Shown here: positions 49,264 through 58,841 of the stretch, one piece after another | Numbering within the stretch: the first letter of the stretch is position 1 | How the letters are laid out: every line of letters starts with the position of its first letter | Assembly: GCA_014084085.1 (NCBI GenBank) | Contig: NPFB01000029.1 | Coordinates: 193,714 to 257,713 of the forward strand | Source: Hondaea fermentalgiana | Taxonomy: Eukaryota > Sar > Bigyra > Thraustochytrida > Thraustochytriidae | Direction of reading: 5' to 3' | DNA length: 64,000 nt | Position numbers and translations under genes: made by a program | The notes under the pieces: model-generated | The model's database searches: none | What the model saw: only the letters and a program-made list of their open reading frames with translations | What the model was told of the DNA's origin: nothing

Positions 49264-52200
49264 TCATTTTACGGGCGACTTGAAGGCAGCCGAGATGGCA
49301 GAGGCAGACGCAGAAGTGGTGGCCCAATCCGGCTGCGAGAGAGGGTTGTCGGCCACGTCGAAGTGAAGCGCATAGACAGCCTCATCAGCATTGATGTGCT
49401 TCGAAATTAGCTCCAAGGCTTCCGCAGGATGAGCCATCTGAGGGTACAATTTGGCCAGAGGCTCGTGCTCCAGCGCTGTCTGCACATCTTGGTAGGGGAT
49501 AGCGGCCTTGATACGTACAATACATGTCTGATGCGCGCCTCTGAACCGAATCAGGTCTCCTGTACGCAGGCCTTGAATCGCTTCGGTGGTGCGTCGGATG
49601 TCGATCGTCTTCCTCGCGACCATGATGCTTGACATTTCGTCACTTCGTGTGAAGAGAGTCAATAGACTTTCATCGTCGTGCGCAACAGTCTTGTGTTGTA
49701 TCTGTGGGGGCTGGTGCTGGCGCTGATAGACTCGTTGCTGGTGCTGGTGCTGGTACTGCTGAAGTGGTTGTTTTTGTTGTTGTTGTTGTTGTTGTTGTTG
49801 TTGATGATGATGATGATGATACTGGCGGTAAGTCTGCTGCTGCTGCTGCTGCTGCTGCTGGATTTGTTTTTGTTGCTGCTGCTTTTGAGCCGCCAGTCTC
49901 GCCTTGTGCTGCTCACGCCATTGCGCCTGCTTTTCTTGCTGCAAACGAAGTCGCTCCTGTCGTTGAAGTTCATAAGGCGTAGGTTGCGTACTCATAGCGC
50001 CCACCCTTGACGATGCCTGCGAGACTTGTTGCGGGGTCGCTCGTCCTCGCGTTCCCGAAATCGGGGCCTTCAGCCGCACCTGGGTTTTGGACATCCCTGG
50101 TGTCATAGGTGTTCCTGGCGTCATAGGCACCCCTGAAGTAGTTGGTATTCCTGACATCTTCGCTGGCGTCTTCGCCGGCGTCTCCGTTGAGGTTTTCACT
50201 GGCGTCTTCGCCAGCGTCTCCTCTGAGGTTCTTACTGGCGTCTTCGCCCGCATCTGCATCGGCACTGCAGTGGCAGCAATGAAGGATTTTACAGTCTCTG
50301 CAGCTCGAGCAAGCGTGTCTTGACTCGCTGGACTTTGCAAGAATGCACAAAGACTCGCAACCTGCGAATCGAACGCGCGCCACCGAGCTTCAGCGAGTAC
50401 CGTGCTGCTTGGATTCAAAACAAGAGCGCTATGATGGTACTCGCCACAGGCGAAGAATTTCGAGGTCGGGTCCCGTGGCTGCACAACCAGATCCCGGCCG
50501 CAGACAATAGGCATTGAGTCCTTTTCAATTCCATATGTTCGAATGTGCGTCACGTCAAGTGCCGAATGGGGTCCTAGATTTACTGACACAATGTCAGACG
50601 CTCCAGCGGGACCACAAAGGAAGGCATGGCGACCCGTAATGTGGACAAGCACGCCAACAAGGTCGATAAAGGGGCAACCGATATCCTGGGCACGACACAA
50701 ATCCGTCACAGTCAACACCGAGCGAGTCTGCACAGCGTTCGCGTCCGGATACACCTTTTCGAGCAACTTGAACCGGGTCTCCTTGCCTGCATTCAGCGAA
50801 ATCGTCCGAGCTAGGCTCGGCTTGCTTGTCCTGACTACCGTGAGAGCGTGCAGCGCTAAATACGAGCCTTCAGGATACATGCGCGCAAAGTCGCGAGGTG
50901 GATTCCACATGGCGAGCTCTGCGAAGTTGTCAAACCCCGGCTGCTGCAATAGAACTCGAAGCTTTGTTTTAATTTCCCGACGACCAGGCACCCTGGGATC
51001 ATCGAGCAGCGCATTAGAAACGGCATCCCTTCGACGCTGGACAATGGCTTCACGCGCGCGCATTTTTGCAGACCCGCCAGATCCCTGCGAAAGATCTTCC
51101 CACGAATTCTCGTGCTCTGCAATGATGGCGTCTCGCGCCTGGCACACGGACTCCTCGTACTTGCGTCGCGCTGCATCCTCTTCTTCTGCAGTCCGTGTAA
51201 TCCAGTGTCCGCTTTGAGCATCGCGCTCACAATACAAAAGGGCAAAGTGCCGCACCAGAACAGCTCGCAACCCGGGCACGCTCGTCCCAGCCGATGGCTG
51301 CACATGCCTGAGCTGCTTATAGAGAACAGGCTCTGCCTGGAAGCCTAGCTTTGTTTGCCAGGCAGCAGGAAAGGTACAATTTTGCGACAGACGTAATCTT
51401 GGTTCAGGACGCGCGCCTGGCGCTGGTTCGATGAGAGGGTTGTTTGTCGCTACCTCGAGGGGGCTCACGCCTTCTTCATTGTTGATCATCACCGCGCCAC
51501 AGACATGAATTTTACTGCCAACAGAAATTCGCTTTTTCGCGATGTACCGTTGAAGACAGGAGTCCACGGAGACTTGCACTGCATACCAGCCATCCGTGAG
51601 GACGAGGTGATGCGCGGATCCGGGGCGTGCGATGGATGCGACACAGAGCACCATATGCATTGCAACCGGTGCGTCTTTTTCAAGCACCTTGCGCAGCGCT
51701 GGCCTTTCTGCGCGGACCAGCTCGCGGTCATACCGATATTTGAGATCAAAGACGACATTGCCAAGGGTACAGGCGTCAGCAAGAGCAGGCGACGCTGCAC
51801 CAAGGACCCGCTGATACGCAGCAAGCTTCCAGACGATCCATCGATAGTGATTTGCCGTCCACGCATCCGTCACGAGCTCTTCATCGACGCCATCCGTGTC
51901 AAGAAGGACGCGCCGAGCAACTTGGTAGGTACCTTCTGCAGATGCAGTCGGCGCCACACTCTCGATATCGCCAGAATCCGGATTGAAGCGAACCCGGCCC
52001 GAAGTTTCTGCATTCAGCGCAAGTAGCCAACGAGGCGACCCCAATTCGAGAGCAGCCTCACGGATGCTGGTTGTCGACGGTCGTTTGTCCATGACGAATC
52101 CGGCATGCTCCTCGAGATTTTGGCGACTGGCTCGTTTGACAGCATCGTAGACGCCCAGCGACGCCTTGCATTGCTCATTGTGGCTTGTCTTGCGTTTCTT

Positions 52201-54468
52201 GGAGTCACTCGACAATGCATCACAGTTGCCATACATTATACCTTTCAATTTCGGCGGCGCACTCGCTGACGATAAATTGCCAGAGGCCTCTCGGTAACCC
52301 TTCTTGAATGGAGTTACGAATGCACGCGGCCGTTTAGGACGCCTATTTTCACTCAGCGACACTCGCGTCTTGGGTCGCAATTCCGGCAAGCGAGGGTTCC
52401 CGCCTGGTGTCCTTTGCAACGTAGCACCTGCACTTGCATTTGCGCGCGATCGAAGCGGCGTTGCAGCCCCAGCCGTAGCCCTGTCTTCCATGCTCGCGCT
52501 GACCTCGACTTTTGAAGCAGTTGTTGGAGAAGGACCCATGCTCTTTTCGGCATTCCTTAGAGCCGCCTCGTTAATGTTGACCTTCATCCCTGCGCCCGTG
52601 GAGAAAAGGCTGGGGGTTGATGATGATGCGAGGGATTTTTGAGCATTGTCGAGCGCCGTTTGACTAATGTTNNNNNNNNNNNNNNNNNNNNNNNNNNNNN
52701 NNNNNNNNNNNNNNNNNNNNNNNNNNNNNNNNNNNNNNNNNNNNNNNNNNNNNNNNNNNNNNNNNNNNNNNGATGATGATGCGAGGGACTTTTGAGCATT
52801 GTCGAGCGCCGTTTGACTAATGTTGACTTTCTTCCCTGCGCCCGTGGAAAAGAGACTGGGGGTCGATGATGCAGGAAGCGGCCCATTTGCAGTCTGTAGA
52901 GAAAGCTGTTCATTCACGGTCTGCAAAGGTTGACGATGGACGCCAGCAGTTCCACTCTCAGCTCCTGCAGCTGGTAATTGCGGGGACGATGTCAATGCAA
53001 GTAATTTTTTTGCCTTTTTCAATGACTGTCGGTCAATGATGATCCTCTTTCCTGCACCCGTTGAGAACAGGCTTGGTGTGGTGGTCTCGGCAGATGGAAC
53101 ATTAGAATTTGACACGGTCGTGGATCGACTAAAATCGGTAGCGCGGAGAGAAGTCGAGGCAGCGAGCGCAGAAGCTGCCTTGGCGCTGTCGGCCCCGTCC
53201 CCAGCAGCATCTTCGTGCACTTCGTCCGAAGTCTGCCCGCGATTCCAATGCTTCTTGAATGCGCTTGTAGCTAGCGTTGGAGTCTGCGAACCCTCAGATG
53301 CGCCTTCATTTGATACTGAGGCCAAAGGTGCATTGAGGCGTCGTATCGCATCATTCAGCGACGAGGTCTTCAGATGTACCCTTTTGCCAGCTCCAGTTGA
53401 AAATAAACTTGCTGTCATCATGGACAACGCAGGTTCCTGACACGTCTGAGGAGGCTTGTGTGAGCTTTTGTCCGCTTCGACCAAACGTTCGTGACAACTT
53501 GCACTTGCATTCTCTGCACCGGCATTTAAAGGGAGACCACTTGTCTGTTCACTATTTCTACATGTGACACGACGTGTCGCAGCCGATGGTGGGGCCATGC
53601 CTTGCGCAGCGCGGATCGGGTTCCCGGTTTTGTCCGAATCTTCGGTCTGCGAAGCGTCCGAGCCGGTATCGAGCTTAAGACCATGAGAACTAGACACTTC
53701 TGAGTTACAATCACCATTTTCCTTGTCGTTGGCGCGAGAGATCCCAGTGTGTTTCCCACGCGGCGCATGGCGGATCGTGTCTTCTTCATCAAGAAGAACC
53801 TCATCCTGATGATCACTCGTGGCGTGACGTTCTTGCAGTCCTTCAAACTCCGAATCAGGCGACGCTGCAGTAGCCAATGCTGATGCAGACGAGACAGCAC
53901 GGCCCGACCGTGGTCTCTTCAATCCTTTCGATGTCGATGAGGACATAGCCCAGGCCGTGGGAAGAGAGGAAGAGGCGATGGCGGACTCGTTGTTGGCTGC
54001 GCCGAGCGGTGACCTGACGCTGCAAGAATCTTCATTTCCTTCCTGTGAAGAATAAGGCGATTGGCTCAATTCAAAGTCGTAGCGAAACTGAACAATTGGC
54101 GTGCGCTGACGCAATGGAGTCCACGAAGGTGCCTCAGGTGAGTTTAACGGGTTGTCGGCGCGATCTGACTTGCTTTTTATGGACTCGGATTGTGCGCACG
54201 TTTTATCGCTTCCGTGACAATCGTCATCTTTTGTCTTGCATATGTGCTGGTCGTTGGCGTCATGACTCTGTTTATGATCGCCGTATGGTACATTGGGGCG
54301 CGCTCGTGAGTGTCCTTCGAGACTTGCGTCGTGCACAACCTCGTCACCATTTTTGGCGTCTTGGTGGTCCTCTTGATTCTCATTCTCAAGCTCATCGTCG
54401 CTGAGATCTGCCAAAAGATCCGGGCTTTGTGAACCACTTTCCGCGGCAGTCTCCTCGAGCCGGGCCAT
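49264..54468 (-). CDS. BRCA2: BRCA2 homologue with BRC repeats, helical/OB DNA-binding domain and C-terminal ASCH-like domain
   Basis: 1,734 codons in the assembled frame, with the ATG at 54468-54466. A 100-N gap (52672-52771) lies inside, so length and frame across it are provisional. After an acidic N-terminus come BRC repeats (near residues 350, 465, 540, a copy broken by the gap, and 620) of the form LFSTGAGK(K/R)V followed by an ALxxAxxxL helix; these bind Rad51. The BRCA2 helical domain begins at about 857 (TANHYRWIVWKLAAYQR). OB1 follows (about 926-996, VLTDGWYAVQVSVD), then OB2 with a charged helical insertion resembling a short tower (about 1063-1150), and OB3 (about 1260-1330). A Thr-Pro-rich linker (about 1406-1459) and Gln/His tracts (about 1505-1590) lead to an ASCH-like domain at about 1605-1715. 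Role: loading Rad51 on single-stranded DNA in homologous recombination. Confidence 0.92.
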   Translation of the reverse strand: MARLEETAAESGSQSPDLLADLSDDELENENQEDHQDAKNGDEVVHDASLEGHSRARPNVPYGDHKQSHDANDQHICKTKDDDCHGSDKTCAQSESIKSKSDRADNPLNSPEAPSWTPLRQRTPIVQFRYDFELSQSPYSSQEGNEDSCSVRSPLGAANNESAIASSSLPTAWAMSSSTSKGLKRPRSGRAVSSASALATAASPDSEFEGLQERHATSDHQDEVLLDEEDTIRHAPRGKHTGISRANDKENGDCNSEVSSSHGLKLDTGSDASQTEDSDKTGNPIRAAQGMAPPSAATRRVTCRNSEQTSGLPLNAGAENASASCHERLVEADKSSHKPPQTCQEPALSMMTASLFSTGAGKRVHLKTSSLNDAIRRLNAPLASVSNEGASEGSQTPTLATSAFKKHWNRGQTSDEVHEDAAGDGADSAKAASALAASTSLRATDFSRSTTVSNSNVPSAETTTPSLFSTGAGKRIIIDRQSLKKAKKLLALTSSPQLPAAGAESGTAGVHRQPLQTVNEQLSLQTANGPLPASSTPSLFSTGAGKKVNISQTALDNAQKSLASSXXXXXXXXXXXXXXXXXXXXXXXXXXXXXXXXXXNISQTALDNAQKSLASSSTPSLFSTGAGMKVNINEAALRNAEKSMGPSPTTASKVEVSASMEDRATAGAATPLRSRANASAGATLQRTPGGNPRLPELRPKTRVSLSENRRPKRPRAFVTPFKKGYREASGNLSSASAPPKLKGIMYGNCDALSSDSKKRKTSHNEQCKASLGVYDAVKRASRQNLEEHAGFVMDKRPSTTSIREAALELGSPRWLLALNAETSGRVRFNPDSGDIESVAPTASAEGTYQVARRVLLDTDGVDEELVTDAWTANHYRWIVWKLAAYQRVLGAASPALADACTLGNVVFDLKYRYDRELVRAERPALRKVLEKDAPVAMHMVLCVASIARPGSAHHLVLTDGWYAVQVSVDSCLQRYIAKKRISVGSKIHVCGAVMINNEEGVSPLEVATNNPLIEPAPGARPEPRLRLSQNCTFPAAWQTKLGFQAEPVLYKQLRHVQPSAGTSVPGLRAVLVRHFALLYCERDAQSGHWITRTAEEEDAARRKYEESVCQARDAIIAEHENSWEDLSQGSGGSAKMRAREAIVQRRRDAVSNALLDDPRVPGRREIKTKLRVLLQQPGFDNFAELAMWNPPRDFARMYPEGSYLALHALTVVRTSKPSLARTISLNAGKETRFKLLEKVYPDANAVQTRSVLTVTDLCRAQDIGCPFIDLVGVLVHITGRHAFLCGPAGASDIVSVNLGPHSALDVTHIRTYGIEKDSMPIVCGRDLVVQPRDPTSKFFACGEYHHSALVLNPSSTVLAEARWRAFDSQVASLCAFLQSPASQDTLARAAETVKSFIAATAVPMQMRAKTPVRTSEETLAKTPVKTSTETPAKTPAKMSGIPTTSGVPMTPGTPMTPGMSKTQVRLKAPISGTRGRATPQQVSQASSRVGAMSTQPTPYELQRQERLRLQQEKQAQWREQHKARLAAQKQQQQKQIQQQQQQQQQTYRQYHHHHHQQQQQQQQQQKQPLQQYQHQHQQRVYQRQHQPPQIQHKTVAHDDESLLTLFTRSDEMSSIMVARKTIDIRRTTEAIQGLRTGDLIRFRGAHQTCIVRIKAAIPYQDVQTALEHEPLAKLYPQMAHPAEALELISKHINADEAVYALHFDVADNPLSQPDWATTSASASAISAAFKSPVK
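52560..53430 (-). repeat. BRC repeat array, interrupted by an assembly gap
   Basis: At least four complete BRC units and one broken unit are encoded. The sequences on both sides of the N run are almost identical for about 60 bp (GCGAGGGA.TTTTGAGCATTGTCG... through GACTAATGTT), so the gap lies inside a nearly perfect tandem of units of roughly 100 bp. True copy number is unknown. Confidence 0.85.
52672..52771. other. Assembly gap (100 N) inside BRCA2
   Basis: Exactly 100 N within the BRC array. The open frame reads across it, but 100 is not a multiple of three, so the apparent continuity has no meaning by itself. Confidence 0.99.
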
Positions 54469-55397
54469 CCCCAGGAGCGCGTCCCCAAGGTCTTCTTTTC
54501 AAAGCGTTTGGCGTGCACGTGAGCAATGGCGAATCCGCGGCGATCCGAGGGATCCCGCGCCTCTTGGCCTCACAGCACGTCCCTGACGCGGCGATAGTCC
54601 ACGTTGACACCGTGTGAGTAAGTGCGGGGCAATGACGATGCTCCCAGCACCCCCTCCCGACGTTGCCACGACCCTGCCCTGCCCTGCCCTGCCCTGCGCG
54701 CTGCGCTGTCTCGCGCCGCGGCGCTGCTCGCTTCTTCACCGCTTCGACTATTTCAAACTGTTGCTCTCTCCCCCGCCTCTCTGCTCTGATTGGCAAGTAG
54801 CCGCAAATTTACTACACATGCCCTTGCGCAAATCAGGCAAACGGAGACCACAAGTCGAGTTATTCAACAAGCAAAGTACATCAACGTTCCCGTTCTGCCC
54901 CTGCATAGTAGTACTACTACTCAAGCACGCCTCCTAACGACCAGGCAGGGGCGGCCTATCACGATGAAGCAAAAAGGTCTATTTCAAACTGCGGCGGCGG
55001 GCGGCGCCGCCGGCGCCTTGCGCCTGTTCTAGGAAAGGGTTTCGCAGAAAATTTTCTGGAAAGTTGAGAACGACTAGAACTTTTCTCGGCCACGTTCAGG
55101 TTGTAGTTCACGGGAGCGAACGTTCTCGAAAAATGCGGCGCAAGTGATGGGAACGCCCGCAAGTAGAAAATACGCGGCGCCAAAAGTCGAGAATGGCGAC
55201 ACAAGTCGGGAATCCAAGGCCCGCCCGCGGTGCCAGTGGTGGGTGGCGCGGCGGGCTCGGCCACTGGCAGCAACAGGAGCCGCCAGGAGAAAAGTGACGA
55301 GGCCAGACCCGAAAGCCCAGGAAGCGAACGCCACGGCCAACGAGGAGGAGCGCGAGGTGGGAAAGTACGAAAGCAGCAAGCGAAGGACACAAGTTGC

Positions 55398-55434
<37 letters not shown>

Positions 55435-55518
55435 AACGTGCGTGCGAACGTGAGTTTTCACGTTCATTCCGAGGAGTGCGAGATCTCTCCGACGAGCTTC
55501 TAGTTGAAATCGGGCACC
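54469..55518. promoter_or_regulatory. Divergent promoter region of BRCA2 and ZPR1
   Basis: 1.05 kb between divergent ATGs. It contains a (CCCTG)n run near 54675-54698, GCAAGTG at 55140-55146, several CAAGT variants (54792, 54852, 55159, 55202, 55390) and (TGCG)n at about 55396-55434, 85 bp upstream of the ZPR1 ATG. No gene is supported. Confidence 0.5.
55396..55434 (+). repeat. (TGCG)n microsatellite upstream of ZPR1
   Basis: About nine TGCG units ending about 85 bp before the ZPR1 start codon, probably in its 5' UTR. Confidence 0.9.
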
Positions 55519-57384
55519 ATGTCTTTGGAACAAGAGCAGCAAGTGCAAGAGGAGCAGCAGCAGCAGCAACAGCAGCAGCAGGAACAAAAACAGGATGATG
55601 CGGAAAACATGTACCCAAAGATCGGCGATGTTGTGACGGTCGACAAGGACATGCCGACCGAGATGGAAAGCCTGTGCATGGAGTGCCACAAGAAGGGCAC
55701 AACTCGGCTCCTTTTCACAGACATTCCGTTTTTCCGAGAAATCATTCTGATGAGCTTTCGCTGCCCGCACTGCGGATGGTCCAACAATGAAATCCAGAGC
55801 GGATCCCGCGTACAGGACCGCGGCACCAAGTACCGACTGCGTCTCGAGTCCGAGGAGGACTTTCAGCGCCAGCTTGTCAAATCAGATCATGCCACGCTTA
55901 CAGTGGAAGAGCTCGAATTTGAGATCCCCAAAGGCAAAGGGTGCTTCTCCACAATCGAAGGCATCTTGCGCACTGCGCTCGATGAGCTTAAAGATAGTCA
56001 GGAACAGCGTCGGCTCGTGGCGCCCGAGGTCGCAGCCCAGGTCGACGAGTTCATTGGTCGTTTTGCCTTGCTCCTCAGCGGCCTGTCTTTTCCTGTACAC
56101 CTGGTCCTCGATGATCCTACGGGAAACTCCTTTCTCGAGAACCCGAATGCTCCAAAGGCCGACCCGAAGCTCCATGTCAACCGATACGTGCGGACCAAGG
56201 AGCAAAACGAGGCGCTTGGCCTTCAGCTCGAATCATACGAGAACGAGGAGGAGATGCTTGCAGGGGAGCTCGACAAAACGCAGACCGAGCTCGAAGCGGA
56301 GGCTACACTCGAACAGCGTCGCCAGGAGCTAGCGGCCTCCTTCCACGCACCGGAAGGCTCGACGATCGCTCGGGACAAGGCTGACGATGCGCTCGCACGC
56401 ATCATGGAAAAGGAAGTCTTCCAGATTCCCACTAACTGTCCCAACTGCGGCACCGAGGGAACCTCCAAGACCTGCATCACTGACATTCCTTTCTTCAAGG
56501 AGGTCATTATTATGGCCTTTGACTGCCCAAGCGACGCCTGCGGTTACCGCACCAGCGAGGTCAAGGGCGGCGGCGCGATTCCTGACAAGGGCAAGGAGAT
56601 CCGTCTTTTTGTGCCTGCGCAAGAGGAGCTGGGTCGCGTGGCGTGGCAGGAGGACATGAGTCGCGACGTTGTCAAAAGCAACTCGTCGGGCGTTTTCATT
56701 CCCGAGCTCGAAATCGAGGTCACCCAGGGCTCGTTGGGAGGCATGTACACCACCGTGGAGGGACTCCTGACGCTTGTAAAGGAGACCCTCTTTGAAGGTC
56801 AAGCGGCAGATTTCTCGACTGGCGACTCTGCGCAGGATTCTGTGCGTGGCAAATTTCAAGAGCTTGAGACGCGCTTCGAGGGTATGATCGCTGGCGAGGA
56901 GGCTTTCACTCTTGTCATTCGCGACCCGCTCGCCAATTCTTACATTTACAGTCCAACTGCCCCCGAGCCTGAAGAGCGCCTCACCGAGATTCTCTACGAT
57001 CGTTCTTTCGATGACAATGAGGAACTCGGCCTTAACGACATGCGCACGGAGGATTACGAGGATTCCGCGGAGACGGAGCCCGCCATGTCTCCCGGTGCGG
57101 TCACTGCAACACCTGCTCCTGTGCCGGTTGTCCCGGCGATTGACTATGCGAAGAGCTCCTTTGACGGACCATTCACTTCTTTCCAAGGCGCGCGTGCTGG
57201 TATGGTCTTTCGTCTTGGCGACCGGGGGTTGGGTTATTACTCTGATGCCTCGCAGCAGAACTTGGTGCGCAGCGAGGCTGCGCATGAGGCACAGTCCAAG
57301 TTTCGCAACCTGCAAAAGGACGGCAAGGAGGCACATCCGCAAGCTTCGATTCTTACTCCCCCGGACGCTGTCGACCGCCAATGA
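55519..57384 (+). CDS. ZPR1: Zinc finger protein ZPR1
   Basis: 621 residues from the ATG at 55519 (CACCATGT context; the frame extends 5 codons to a TTG). After a Gln/Glu-rich N-terminus come two ZPR1 modules, each a C4 zinc finger plus a beta-rich domain. Module 1: SLCMECHKKGTTRLLFTDIPFF...FRCPHCGWSNNEIQSG. Module 2: TNCPNCGTEGTSKTCITDIPFFKEVIIMAFDCPSDACGYRTSEVKGGGAI. Both continue into the conserved TIEGIL/TTVEGLL segments and the LDDPTGNSFLENP and IRDPLANSYIYSP motifs. ZPR1 binds eEF1A and assists its folding and assembly, and links to growth signalling. The second half-site of finger 2 has C-x4-C rather than the usual C-x2-C. The C-terminus beyond about 530 is divergent low-complexity sequence. 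Confidence 0.95.
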   Translation: MSLEQEQQVQEEQQQQQQQQQEQKQDDAENMYPKIGDVVTVDKDMPTEMESLCMECHKKGTTRLLFTDIPFFREIILMSFRCPHCGWSNNEIQSGSRVQDRGTKYRLRLESEEDFQRQLVKSDHATLTVEELEFEIPKGKGCFSTIEGILRTALDELKDSQEQRRLVAPEVAAQVDEFIGRFALLLSGLSFPVHLVLDDPTGNSFLENPNAPKADPKLHVNRYVRTKEQNEALGLQLESYENEEEMLAGELDKTQTELEAEATLEQRRQELAASFHAPEGSTIARDKADDALARIMEKEVFQIPTNCPNCGTEGTSKTCITDIPFFKEVIIMAFDCPSDACGYRTSEVKGGGAIPDKGKEIRLFVPAQEELGRVAWQEDMSRDVVKSNSSGVFIPELEIEVTQGSLGGMYTTVEGLLTLVKETLFEGQAADFSTGDSAQDSVRGKFQELETRFEGMIAGEEAFTLVIRDPLANSYIYSPTAPEPEERLTEILYDRSFDDNEELGLNDMRTEDYEDSAETEPAMSPGAVTATPAPVPVVPAIDYAKSSFDGPFTSFQGARAGMVFRLGDRGLGYYSDASQQNLVRSEAAHEAQSKFRNLQKDGKEAHPQASILTPPDAVDRQ

Positions 57385-57506
57385 TTACATTCTCTATCGA
57401 ATGTGCACGAGGTGGAAAAAAGTCTTTCTTCGTTTTCCTTTTATATGTTGTATGGACTGCCCCTGAACAGAGTCATGCGTATACCACACTAGTCTTCATG
57501 TATTGC
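57385..57506. other. Short convergent intergenic region
   Basis: 122 bp between converging stop codons, so the 3' UTRs of ZPR1 and the acidic gene probably overlap. Confidence 0.5.
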
Positions 57507-57926
57507 TCAAAGCATCTCGGATGTGCCATAATCAATCATCGATTCCATCGTATCTCCAGGGAAATCATCCTTGCACTCCTCCTCGCTGTGGTCCTCGCGT
57601 AGGAACTCTTTGCATTTTATAGAATTCGTGAACACCTCGTCATAGTGAGCAGACGTGCTTTCCGAAACCCTAAGCAGTCCGCAAAGTGGGGGTTGCCGGT
57701 TCAAAACGTCTGCATTCTCTTCGTCATCAAGAAAGCCGAGCTTGTCCACCTCACAGTCCTTTTCTTCACGGAAGACCTTGTTGTGCAGGTCGAATCTTTC
57801 CTGATATTCTGGGACTTTGCCTTCGTGACAGTCCATCTCGAGAGTACCGTTCATGCTCCACTGTTGCCTTTTATATAAATCAAAAGCTGGCAAATTATCA
57901 GCGATCATGCCCTCCTCCTCGTTGTG

Positions 57927-57959
<33 letters not shown>

Positions 57960-58841
57960 TTTGTCTTTCTCGGCGCCGAGAACATCCTCATCCCCATAGT
58001 CGGTCATGTCGCGCAAATAGCACACCCTCTTCTCCCCGGGAGCTGCGCCCTCCCAAGGGGGATATGCCTCGGTCAAATATTCATCACTTTGCTCGAGGTC
58101 ATCATCGAGCATGAAGGACTCCCGAGATGCGCTTTGACGCGCGGCTCGCTCGCGCTCAAGCAATAATAACGAGGTTTGCAAGGTGAGAGCGTACTCTTGG
58201 AGCTGCTGCTGAGAAAGCGCGCTCAACGCGCTCGCGATTCCGTTGACGAGCACGATTCTCACGGCGTCGAGAACATAACTTCGCGTTCGTGTCGTTATGG
58301 CTTCAATACATTTGCAGCAACGAGCGGCAACGTTGTCAAAAATAAAGTCAAACAGCGCGGAACCAAGGTTCTCTCCAGACAAACTTCTTGTCTCTAGCCG
58401 ATTGACTCGTTTTTCTGGTGCTGCTTGTGCTTCGTCGTGTGCAGTGTCCGACGCGTCGGCCGAGGCGTGGACAGCCAGGCGGACCGCTAGAAAAGCCTCT
58501 AGAACGCGCAGTCGAGGCAGAATCGTGGCGGCATATCGCATGACCCCCAAGCAGCACCATGCCTTCAAGAGGTCGCTTCTTTGCGTACGGCCTGCTTGCA
58601 TTTGCATTTGCTTGAACGTAAAGTATGCAGCGAGCAAGTAGCTACTTCCGGAGACCACCCCGGCGGCGCGGAACACGATGCCCTCTCCTCCTCTGTTTGC
58701 TCTGCGCCATCGTTCTTGATGCCCTGCAGCCTCTGGCATGACGTACACGACGCGCTCGTTGATGCTTGCTGGTGAACTTGAGGTATGGCTGTCCATGATG
58801 ATCTCTGCGCGAGTCAGTGAAGTGCTCGGATCGATCGTCAT
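57507..58841 (-). CDS. Acidic protein with poly-Asp tract, function unknown
   Basis: 444 residues from the ATG at 58841-58839 (the frame extends upstream only to a GTG; another ATG lies at 58796-58794). The N-terminal half has helical, fairly hydrophobic segments (FRAAGVVSGSSYLLAAYFTF, LLKAWCCLGVMRYAATILPRL, ALFDFIFDNVAARCCKCIEA) that could associate with membranes; no clear long transmembrane helix is certain. The C-terminal half is strongly acidic, with a run of eleven Asp (near nt 57925-57960) and several Glu/Asp-rich patches, and appears disordered. No family is recognised. Coding is supported by length and composition. Confidence 0.65.
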
